33,346 nt of DNA from Solirubrobacterales bacterium (GTDB lineage: Bacteria; Actinomycetota; Thermoleophilia; Solirubrobacterales; Solirubrobacteraceae), in assembly GCA_003137075.1 (NCBI GenBank), contig PLES01000064.1, positions 1 through 33,346 of the forward strand, in the 5' to 3' direction. The translations under genes were made by a program, and so were the position numbers. Each line of letters opens with the position of its first letter. Within the stretch, counting starts at the first letter, position 1. Below the pieces are notes generated by a model, which saw nothing but the letters and a program-made list of their open reading frames with translations, had not been told where the DNA came from and ran no database searches. Positions 1 through 7,086 of this stretch are shown here, piece by piece.

Positions 1-85
1 CACCTTCCGACTGACGATCACATCCGTCCGTCGCATGAGGTAGCCGGCCACTACTGGTTTGGCGACCAGGCGTGTTCGACGAGGG

Positions 86-910
86 CTACCGCGGCTCTGC
101 GAGGATTCTTGTGGCCGGCGCACGTTGGGTGGGGCGTGCGGGCGCGATGATCGTCGCGCTTGGGCCCTGCCGGTTGGGCTCGTCGCAGTCTCCCAGGACC
201 TGGCAGCGCCTGAGGCCGTGCCGGACCCACAACGCGCCTGTCCAGGCAGCGAGAGCCGCATCGATCAAATCCTCGCGATGCTTGTAGTCGCGGTCGACGC
301 ACGGGGAACGCTCGTTGAGCAGCGTCGCGGCCACCGGGTGCGAGGACAGATCCAACGGCGGGTCGGATGAGCGGAGCTGCTCGAGCCGACCAATCAGGCC
401 ATCGCAGTTCGCGGCTCGCAGCGGGCGCCACTCGGCGGCTCGCACTTTGCGCGGCTTGCGCTTGTACAAGGGTCGCTCGTCTTCGTAGCCAAGCTCGACC
501 GCGCCAACCAGCGCCGTGTAGGGATAGCACTCGCTGAACATACGACCGGCAGTCGGTGGGCCAGCGCATCCATCGTGGTATCGCCACCCGGCCGCGGTCA
601 GCGCCGCTGCCAGCTGAACCCCCGCCAAGCGCGGACTCGCAAGGTTCGTTGAGTTCGCCGACACCTTCCATCGCCCGTAGCACTGACCGACTTGGCGCTC
701 ACACGGGCGCTGCCCGCAGTCGTTAAGCACTACCAGCGGTGCATCAATGAATGCCAGGGCGTCCGCCTTAGCCCACCTCACCATCCACGCGGCAGTGTCC
801 TCGACGCCTACTGTCCAGCCAGCGTCCGCGATCGTGCCGTCAGGATCGAGCGCCACAACGCCCGTCTCGTTGACCGTGCCCCAGGCGAGATCTATGCCGA
901 GAACGCGCAC
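86..910 (-). CDS. DUF429 family protein (predicted RNase H-like fold)
   Basis: The 274-residue protein opens with MRVLGIDLAWG, the first strand of the DUF429 family, whose fold resembles RNase H and whose activity is not established. An acidic motif FIDAPL around residue 54 and the segment HREDLIDAALAAW near residue 211 are further family landmarks: these acidic residues occupy the positions expected for a metal-binding site. The start is GTG at 910, chosen because the family motif begins at residue 4; no strong ribosome binding site is visible. The last 40 residues are low in order and rich in Arg/Pro. It stands alone, with the lipoprotein gene divergent from it. The family call is firm; the function is unknown. 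Confidence 0.8.
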   Translation of the reverse strand: MRVLGIDLAWGTVNETGVVALDPDGTIADAGWTVGVEDTAAWMVRWAKADALAFIDAPLVVLNDCGQRPCERQVGQCYGRWKVSANSTNLASPRLAGVQLAAALTAAGWRYHDGCAGPPTAGRMFSECYPYTALVGAVELGYEDERPLYKRKPRKVRAAEWRPLRAANCDGLIGRLEQLRSSDPPLDLSSHPVAATLLNERSPCVDRDYKHREDLIDAALAAWTGALWVRHGLRRCQVLGDCDEPNRQGPSATIIAPARPTQRAPATRILAEPR

Positions 911-1088
911 GATGAGCAGTGTTACTGATCGGAGCCGGCCACGATCCCTTTTGTCGTTAGCGGCCGTCTCGGCACGCGATCACCTTGGCGACGAGAAGGC
1001 GCCGCGCGGGTAGGATCGGAGGTGGTTGGTCGCTGTCTCTTTATTGGCGTTTCTAAAGATCCGGGCGCAGGGAGACGATGTAGAGCGC

Positions 1089-2321
1089 GTGAGCCGGTTC
1101 GAGAACAACCGCCGTCGCGGAATTCCGTCGCTGACAGTCCTGACATCGCGGCGCCTATCGCTCGGTGTAATGGGTTCCGTGGCCCTGAGCGCAGTATTGA
1201 GTGCGTGCGGCGCTTCAGGTTCATCCACGGGCGCATCATCAGCCACCGGATCGTCGCCAAGCGCCTCGTCACCCACTCGACTGCTGCAGAGCGCGATACG
1301 TGACGCGCGTGTTCGCGGGTCCGTGCGTGAGGTCGAGCGTGCGGAGGGCTCGGGCGTGGCCAGCTCTCTTACCGATAACGTCGAGGGGCAGGGCGGCACG
1401 CAGAAGATAGTCCTCAGGCACGGTGCGATCGCTCGTGTGCTTGTGGCCGGCAACAATGCGTACATCTCGGGCAACGCGACCGTACTGAATCAATACTTCG
1501 GCTTCCAGACACCGATCGCCGAAACGGTCGGGGCTCGCTGGATCAGGATTCCACGCTCGAGCACGGACTTCGCCGAGGTGAGTTACGACGTGACGCTCGC
1601 CACCGTGCTCAAAGACTTCACGCTGAGCGGTCACCTGACAGAGCTCGCGCCAAGCACGATGGACGGTCAGTCTGTCATCGGCATCCTGGGCACCGCTTCA
1701 ATACCCGGACAGCGGGCCGGAACAGTCGGCGGCACGGTATACGTATCCAACTCGAGCAAGCCACTGCTCGTGGGGGCGACCTACACCTTTAGCAAGGGCA
1801 CTGCGACGACCACGCTCACGCATTGGGGCGAGCATCTATCTCTCCAACCCCCCGGTGACGTCGTCGCGCTGAGTGTGCTCGAACCGGCATCCACGGCGAC
1901 GGAGCCGACATCAGCGCTACGAAACGCCGAAAGGTCACCCGCGGGCAAGGCAGTCGAGAGCATCGTCACAGCATTGTTCACCGCACTCAAGGCGAAGAAC
2001 TACACCGCCGCCTGTAACGATTACACCCCAGATGTCCAGAAGCTGACAATCGTCGCGGCTAAGCAACTAGCTGGCCAGACCTTTACGACGTGCGCGCGAG
2101 CGCTTGCAGCGACCATGAACGCGGCGCCAAACGCGAATGAACGGATTCAGCAGTTGGGCGCCCCTCAATTCACTGATCTTTCGATCAACGGCAAAACGGC
2201 CACCATCACCTACTCGTCCGTGGTCGGCAACGAAGTCGCCCACAGCACCATCGTTGCCGAATCCGAGTCAAACCGCTGGCTGATCGACCGCGCTACGTCC
2301 TTGACGTTCACCAAGCGCTGA
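1089..2321 (+). CDS. Secreted lipoprotein, LprG/LppX-like N-terminal part plus NTF2-like C-terminal part
   Basis: A lipoprotein signal is clear: a basic stretch (LTSRRLSLG), a short hydrophobic run and the lipobox LSAC, followed by a Ser/Gly/Thr linker typical of anchored actinobacterial lipoproteins. The middle (about 90-270 of the product) has alternating beta-strand character with repeated phrases such as VEGQGG, YISGNA and WIRIP, resembling LprG/LppX-type lipid-binding lipoproteins. The C-terminal 110 residues (ALFTALKAKNYTAACNDYTP...) look like a DUF4878/NTF2-like domain, with two Cys that could form a disulfide. I use GTG 1089 because GGGAGA lies upstream and it gives a normal signal peptide; the reading frame stays open to TTG 1026, so a longer form is possible. 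Ligand unknown; domain assignments are by eye. Confidence 0.7.
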   Translation: MSRFENNRRRGIPSLTVLTSRRLSLGVMGSVALSAVLSACGASGSSTGASSATGSSPSASSPTRLLQSAIRDARVRGSVREVERAEGSGVASSLTDNVEGQGGTQKIVLRHGAIARVLVAGNNAYISGNATVLNQYFGFQTPIAETVGARWIRIPRSSTDFAEVSYDVTLATVLKDFTLSGHLTELAPSTMDGQSVIGILGTASIPGQRAGTVGGTVYVSNSSKPLLVGATYTFSKGTATTTLTHWGEHLSLQPPGDVVALSVLEPASTATEPTSALRNAERSPAGKAVESIVTALFTALKAKNYTAACNDYTPDVQKLTIVAAKQLAGQTFTTCARALAATMNAAPNANERIQQLGAPQFTDLSINGKTATITYSSVVGNEVAHSTIVAESESNRWLIDRATSLTFTKR

Positions 2322-2614
2322 CGCGACTGGCCAGGTCGTCCACCGCACGACTGCTTTCGCTCGATCAGCTACCAGGCCCTTGCGATTCCCTTGGCGACAT
2401 CTGATGACCCGAGCGGGATGTGGCGGGCCACGCTTCCGTCCCCCGTATTGGCGAGAAGGAGGGAAGTCGCGTCGACGGGGTTGCGTCCTGCTTTCGTCTC
2501 GTCGGGACATTGTCGAGGTGACGTCAGTTGCTTCTGGATGCGGGGCAAGCGGCAACCATGGCGAAACTTGCCCTCGGCGACAGGCGGTCTCGAGCGCCGT
2601 TACGGGACGATCGT

Positions 2615-3505
2615 CTAGCTTTCCTCGGCGGCCAGGGCGGTGATCGCGTCGACCTCTCGCTGTGTGAGGCTGAGGGTGGCGGCGGCGAGGTTTTCGTTGA
2701 GGTGCTCGACGCTGGTGGTGCCTGGGATCGGCAGGGCTTTGGCGGTTCGGTGCAGTTGCCATGCGAGCGCGACCTGCTGCGGTGTTGCGTGGTGGTGCTG
2801 GGCGATGGGGTCGATGACTGCGTGCAACGGCTCGCCTTTTTCGCCGCCCGGGATGGCTGCCGGATGCCACGGCGAGAACACGATGCCGTTCTCCTCGGCG
2901 ACTTGGCGCACGGCCGCACCGAGGCGGACCGCGACGTTGTAATGAACTGTGACAGCGGCGATGTCGGTGATCGTCAGGGCGCCACGCAGCTGCTCGGCGC
3001 TGATGTTGGATAGGCCGATGTTGCGGATGAGCCCGTCCTGGCGCATGCCGGCGAGCGTTTCGATGGTCTGCTCGAATGGGACGTCGCTCATGGTTGGGGT
3101 GTGCAGGTAGTAGAGATCGATGTGGTCCAGTCCGAGACGGCGCATACTCATGTAGGCGGCTTGGCGCAGGTAGTACTTGTTGCCGACGGCGCTCATGTCG
3201 CTGTATTCAGGACCGCCGCGGACGAAGCCGCCCTTGGTGGCGATGACGAGGTTGCCGGGGTATGGGTGCAGCGCTTCGCGGATGAGTTCTTCGTTGGAAT
3301 GGGGGCCGTAGACATCGGCGGTGTCGATGAACGTCACGCCGCTGGCGACGACTTCGCGCAGCAACGCGGTGGCCTTGACGCGGTCGGGGTACTCGCCCCA
3401 CACCTTGGGCCCGGTGAGTTGCATCGCGCCGTAGCCGATGCGTCCGACGGTGAGGTCGTCGCCGATCGTGATGGTTGCGGGAATCTGGTTCGGTTGTCGT
3501 GTCAC
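2615..3505 (-). CDS. Aldo/keto reductase
   Basis: NADPH-dependent oxidoreductase of the AKR superfamily (296 aa), cytoplasmic. The catalytic tetrad is complete: Asp61 and Tyr66 in IDTADVYG, Lys91 in ATKGG and His135 in YYLHTP. The cofactor-binding end is visible in PIPGTTSVEHLNEN. Start is GTG 3505, preceded by AAGGAG at good spacing. It lies 63 bp downstream of the SDR gene on the same strand, so the two are probably one operon, controlled by the divergent TetR gene. It resembles the AKR at 28708-29577 (shared GYGAMQL, YGP, EAL.PYP..LVI.TK), so the two are paralogues. The substrate, probably a carbonyl compound, cannot be told. Confidence 0.9.
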   Translation of the reverse strand: MTRQPNQIPATITIGDDLTVGRIGYGAMQLTGPKVWGEYPDRVKATALLREVVASGVTFIDTADVYGPHSNEELIREALHPYPGNLVIATKGGFVRGGPEYSDMSAVGNKYYLRQAAYMSMRRLGLDHIDLYYLHTPTMSDVPFEQTIETLAGMRQDGLIRNIGLSNISAEQLRGALTITDIAAVTVHYNVAVRLGAAVRQVAEENGIVFSPWHPAAIPGGEKGEPLHAVIDPIAQHHHATPQQVALAWQLHRTAKALPIPGTTSVEHLNENLAAATLSLTQREVDAITALAAEES

Positions 3506-3568
3506 TTGAATGTCTCCTTCGGTGAGGCAGATAGGGCTCTCGGTCCCGCTGTGAGACCACGGAGTTGC

Positions 3569-4330
3569 TCAGCGGGCGATGACTGCGACTCCGGTGCGCC
3601 CGCCGTCGACATCGATCACGGCGCCGTTGACGAATCGAGCCTCATCAGAGGCCAGGTACACCGCCGCGTGCGCGACCGCCTCAGGTTCGCCAAACGCGCC
3701 GTATGGGGTGCCGCGCATCATCGCTGCTGCGGGATCGTTCTCGATCGCTTCGCGCACGACACCGGGCGAGATCGCGTTGACGCGAACGCCGGGCGAGCCG
3801 AACTCCGCGGCCCAGGCTCGTGTCAGCGTCTCGATCGCCCCCTTGGTTGACGCGTATAGAGCGCCGACGGGGATGCCCAGCCGCGCGACCCAGGAGCCGA
3901 GGTTGATGATCGATCCCGACCCGCGGGCGGTCATCTGGGGTGCGATCGCGGCGGTCAGAAAGAACGGTGCCTTGACATTGACCGCGTAGACCTCATCAAA
4001 CATCGCTTCATCGACGGTCAGCGTGCTGGCCCCCGGGAAGATGCCGGCATTGTTGACGAGAATGTCGATCGGTCTCCCGAGAATGTCACGCGCTCGAGCC
4101 GCGAGCTGTTGAGACGCACGGGCCGACCCATCGAGATTGGCGGCCACGAAGTGCGCTTCGCCGCTGGTGTGCTCGTTGATCTTCTGAACCACGTCGGCCC
4201 CGCGCGCTGCGCTTCGCCCGCTGACCACCACATCGGCCCCCTCCGCGCTTAACGCGATGGCAATGGCCCGCCCGATATTGCTCGTGGCTCCAGTGACCAG
4301 TGCCGTCTTTCCCTGCAGTCGCTCGCTCAT
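3569..4330 (-). CDS. Short-chain dehydrogenase/reductase (classical SDR)
   Basis: A 253-residue NAD(P)-dependent oxidoreductase. Seen in the sequence: nucleotide-binding TGATSNIG at 13-20, NNAG at 93-96, Asn118, Ser146, and the catalytic Tyr159-x3-Lys163 in YASTK. The C-terminal VNGAVIDVDGG is the usual SDR ending. I prefer ATG 4330 because GGAG sits 9 nt upstream and the protein then begins like other SDRs. ATGs at 4336 and 4357 are also in frame, but the latter lies next to the operator. It is the first gene of an SDR-AKR operon divergent from a TetR regulator, a typical arrangement for a locus induced by a toxic carbonyl or aromatic compound. Substrate unknown. Confidence 0.9.
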   Translation of the reverse strand: MSERLQGKTALVTGATSNIGRAIAIALSAEGADVVVSGRSAARGADVVQKINEHTSGEAHFVAANLDGSARASQQLAARARDILGRPIDILVNNAGIFPGASTLTVDEAMFDEVYAVNVKAPFFLTAAIAPQMTARGSGSIINLGSWVARLGIPVGALYASTKGAIETLTRAWAAEFGSPGVRVNAISPGVVREAIENDPAAAMMRGTPYGAFGEPEAVAHAAVYLASDEARFVNGAVIDVDGGRTGVAVIAR

Positions 4331-4358
4331 CTCCATGAACTCCGATCTAACCTGCATT

Positions 4359-4376
4359 GTGGACCGGCTAGTCCAC
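4359..4376. promoter_or_regulatory. Operator 1 of the TetR/SDR divergent promoter
   Basis: Perfect inverted repeat GTGGAC-N6-GTCCAC immediately upstream of the SDR gene. It shares the core TGGAC-N6-GTCCA with a second site 32 bp away. Assignment to the divergent TetR protein is inference from position and symmetry. Confidence 0.65.
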
Positions 4377-4391
4377 TATTGTCACATAGAG

Positions 4392-4407
4392 TGGACCATA
4401 CAGTCCA
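4392..4407. promoter_or_regulatory. Operator 2 of the TetR/SDR divergent promoter
   Basis: TGGACCATACAGTCCA, the same TGGAC-N6-GTCCA core as operator 1, ending 20 bp before the TetR start codon. The centre-to-centre distance of 32 bp is about three helical turns, so two dimers could sit on the same DNA face and repress both promoters. Confidence 0.65.
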
Positions 4408-4427
4408 GCCGGACTAAGCTTTCGCTC

Positions 4428-5048
4428 ATGACCGCCGCCCGCTCTGCGCTGACGCCCAAAGGCGCCGCGATGCACGACCGCATCGTCGAGGCCGCCGCAG
4501 ACCTGGTGCTTCAACGCGGAGCCCAAGGCACGAGCCTTGACGACATCTGTACAGCGACAGCCACCAGCAAGAGCCAGCTGTTTCACTACTTCCCGGGCGG
4601 GAAAGGCGACCTGGTCTCAGCGATCGCTGCCCTGCAGGCCGAACGCGTGCTTGACGCGCAACGCCCGTACCTCGACACGCTCGACACCTGGGCCGCCTGG
4701 GACCGCTGGCGCGACGCCGTTCTCACCCACTACAGCGCCCAGCCGCATTGGGGGTGCCCCATCGGAGCCCTCACCGCTGAGCTGGTCCGCTCGGAACCTG
4801 ACCGTGCACCCGAGGCGGTCGCTCACATGGAACGCTGGCGCAGCTACCTCCAAGCGGGACTGACCCGCATGATCCAGACCGGACGCCTGCGCGCCACCAC
4901 CAACCCGAACACCCTCTCCCTCGCGATCCTCGCGGCGGTGCAGGGTGGGCTGACGCTCACCGCCATGGCCGAGTCCATCCAACCGCTCCAAGCCGCCCTC
5001 GACGGCGCACTCGTGACGCTACGCGCCAGCGCCGCAACCCATCACTGA
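4428..5048 (+). CDS. TetR/AcrR family transcriptional regulator
   Basis: A 206-residue one-component repressor. The N-terminal DNA-binding domain is clear: helix 1 around IVEAAADLVLQRG (19-31) and the helix-turn-helix at about 35-55 (TSLDDICTATATSKSQLFHYF, with the family's HYF signature). The rest is the ligand-binding and dimer domain. ATG 4428 is used; upstream in-frame codons would run through both operators. It is divergent from the SDR-AKR operon and probably represses both that operon and itself through the paired sites at 4359-4407. Inducer unknown, perhaps a substrate of the SDR or AKR. Confidence 0.88.
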   Translation: MTAARSALTPKGAAMHDRIVEAAADLVLQRGAQGTSLDDICTATATSKSQLFHYFPGGKGDLVSAIAALQAERVLDAQRPYLDTLDTWAAWDRWRDAVLTHYSAQPHWGCPIGALTAELVRSEPDRAPEAVAHMERWRSYLQAGLTRMIQTGRLRATTNPNTLSLAILAAVQGGLTLTAMAESIQPLQAALDGALVTLRASAATHH

Positions 5049-5574
5049 CCCACACCCCAACCAGTCCCAGACCCCCGTATCCACGCACATCTAGCCCTCT
5101 CCGCCGCGCCGCAAAAATGGTCCAGCAAGGCCGCTTCTGACCGGATCCAGCAACCGACGCGGAACTGCTCTCGCTCGCCGGCGAGCATCTGCAGGTCGAT
5201 TCCGACGGCCCTCCTTCGCGCGGTACCCAAGCCTCTTGCGCACGACCGCCCTCGCGAACCGCGAGTCCAAAACCCGACGAGCAGTATGGCGACACGACAG
5301 TCGCCGAGCGACCAATCCGTAACTCTCGGTCGGCCTAGCTTGGGAGTGCCGATCTGGTCGCGGTGAGTCGTGGGGTCTTTGCTATGCGCGCCCAGGTCGT
5401 CAGTCAATCTGAGCATCTTGCCGAAGTGGGGTTTCGGCGTCTCCGGGGCTCGGCCCAGACGCAGCTGAGGTGGGGTCGTCAGTCAAATACGTAGTCGTGT
5501 ACTGATGTTCGGGGGTCTGTCGTGAGCGACCGTGTTCTTGTCAAACACGAACTTGGTTGAAGGAGCGATTAACG
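5049..5574. other. Non-coding gap with a 13-bp direct repeat
   Basis: No convincing gene: the minus-strand open frames here lack family features or ribosome sites and are Arg/Gly-rich, as expected by chance in high-GC DNA. The 13-bp sequence GGTCGTCAGTCAA occurs at 5395-5407 and 5474-5486, 79 bp apart. The last 50 bp hold the promoter region of the efflux gene. Confidence 0.5.
5531..5549 (+). promoter_or_regulatory. Inverted repeat upstream of the efflux gene, possible operator
   Basis: CGTGTT-N7-AACACG, perfect 6-bp arms, 26 bp before the start codon and overlapping where the promoter should lie. No regulator gene adjoins the pump directly, so the binding protein is unknown. Confidence 0.35.
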
Positions 5575-7035
5575 ATGACAACCCTGGAGCTGCCGAGCAG
5601 TAACCGCGCCCTTGCAGGAGCCGCGGCAAAGACAGGCGCTGCCCGCTGGTGGATCCTCGCGACGGTCACGGGGGCGCTGTCGATGGTGATGGTCGATCAG
5701 ACGGTTGTGAGCGTCGCGCTGCCGACGATGGAGCACAGCCTCGGCCTTTCGAGCAACGGTGGGCAGTGGGTAGTGAACGCCTACTTGCTGTTGCTTGCAG
5801 TGCTGGTGGCGCTGGGTGGCCGGATCGCTGACCTGCTCGGTGCAGAGCGTACCTTCAAGGTTGGCGGTGGCCTGTTCGTGCTCGCGTCAGCGCTCTGCGG
5901 TCTCGCTCAAAACGAGGCGATGATCATCGCCTCGCGTGGTCTTCAAGGCGTTGGTGCGGCGATGATGGTGCCGTCGACCGGGGCCATGATCGTCAACACG
6001 TTCGGCGAGCGTGAGCGCGGCAAGGCGATGGGCATTTACACCGGCGTTTCGATGGTGTTCCTCGCCCTCGGCCCGCTCGTTGGCGGTCTTCTGATCCAGT
6101 CGGTCAGCTGGCGTGCGGTGTTCTACATCAATCTGCCGATCGGCCTAGCGATGCTCGTCGCCGCTCACTACACGATGCCGAGTCGGCGGCTGCGCCGGAT
6201 CGGTCGCGGCGATATTGACTGGGGCGGCCTGCCGCTGCTGATCGGGGGGCTTGGCGCGCTCGTGCTCGGCCTGATGCAGGGGCAGAGTTGGGGCTGGGGC
6301 TCGCCGGTGATCCTGGCGCTTCTGGCAATCGCAGCAACGCTGCTCCCTGCCTTCCTTTGGTGGGAGACTCGCGCGTCGAAGCCGCTGATCAAGCTGAGCC
6401 TGTTTAGGATCCAGAACTTTTCCGCGGATTCGACGGTGCTCGCGGGCATCCAGTTCGCACTCGTCGGTGCATCTGTGTTCGGCGCGACGTGGTCACAGGA
6501 GGTACTTGGTTTCAGCGCGATCCATGCCGGTGTGGCGATGCTGCCGCTGACGTTGCCGCTGCTTTTCGTCGCTCCGATCGCCGGCCGTCTGTATGACCGG
6601 GTCGGTCCGCGGCCGCTGCTGGCACTCGGTGGCTTGTTGATCGCGGCCGGCCTCGCATGGTTGGGTTGGCACCTGCCGCAGCGCGAATATGACCTGCTGA
6701 TCCCGGGCTACACGCTGATGGGCATCGGCATCGCGCTGATCGTTTCGCCGGGAACGACCGATGCGCTCGGCGCCGCTGCGCCGAGCGAGCGCAGCCAGGC
6801 CAGCGGGATCGTGCAGACGGTCCGGCAGATCGGTGGGGTGATTGGGATTGCGGTCCTCGGTGCGATCGTTGCGGCAGTTTCGACCGTGTCGCAGACGGCT
6901 TCGCCCGCCGCGCACATCACAGCAGCAACGAACGGTGTCGCGGCCGCGTACTGGACAGGGTCTGGCGTGATGGCAGTGATGGCGCTGCTCGCGCTGGTTG
7001 TTGTCCGTCGGCGCCCGATGGCGACGGCACGTTAG
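5575..7035 (+). CDS. MFS efflux transporter, DHA2 (14-TM, EmrB/QacA) type
   Basis: Inner-membrane proton-drug antiporter, 486 aa. Family signs seen: first helix with MVMVDQTVVSVALPTM, motif A-like GGRIADLLGAER after TM2, RGLQGVGAAMMVPS in TM4, and antiporter motif C (FLALGPLVGGLL) in TM5. The hydrophobic pattern gives about 14 segments. ATG 5575 is chosen because AAGGAG lies 9 nt upstream; the frame extends to TTG 5557. It ends only 7 bp before the stop of the convergent LuxR/LAL gene. Substrate cannot be read from the sequence; the inverted repeat at 5531 may control it. Confidence 0.9.
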   Translation: MTTLELPSSNRALAGAAAKTGAARWWILATVTGALSMVMVDQTVVSVALPTMEHSLGLSSNGGQWVVNAYLLLLAVLVALGGRIADLLGAERTFKVGGGLFVLASALCGLAQNEAMIIASRGLQGVGAAMMVPSTGAMIVNTFGERERGKAMGIYTGVSMVFLALGPLVGGLLIQSVSWRAVFYINLPIGLAMLVAAHYTMPSRRLRRIGRGDIDWGGLPLLIGGLGALVLGLMQGQSWGWGSPVILALLAIAATLLPAFLWWETRASKPLIKLSLFRIQNFSADSTVLAGIQFALVGASVFGATWSQEVLGFSAIHAGVAMLPLTLPLLFVAPIAGRLYDRVGPRPLLALGGLLIAAGLAWLGWHLPQREYDLLIPGYTLMGIGIALIVSPGTTDALGAAAPSERSQASGIVQTVRQIGGVIGIAVLGAIVAAVSTVSQTASPAAHITAATNGVAAAYWTGSGVMAVMALLALVVVRRRPMATAR

Positions 7036-7042
7036 GGCAGCG

Positions 7043-7086
7043 TCAGTGACCGCCGGTCCCTTGGACGAGGTCCCGGCGGTCACTGA
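7043..7086. terminator. Hairpin at convergent gene junction
   Basis: Perfect 14-bp inverted repeat (arm TCAGTGACCGCCGG at 7043-7056, partner 7073-7086, 16-nt loop) beginning at the stop codon of the LuxR/LAL gene and 8 bp past the stop of the pump gene. There is no T-run, so it may be an mRNA 3'-end hairpin or a weak bidirectional terminator. The left arm and right arm are both inside the LuxR/LAL coding sequence. Confidence 0.5.

Noticed and set aside
3101-3850. Plus-strand open frame of 249 aa over the AKR and SDR genes
   Set aside because: Shadow frame; both minus-strand genes have intact catalytic motifs through this stretch.
5042-5416. Minus-strand open frame of 124 aa after the TetR gene
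   Set aside because: No family features, no ribosome site, and it overlaps the TetR stop region.
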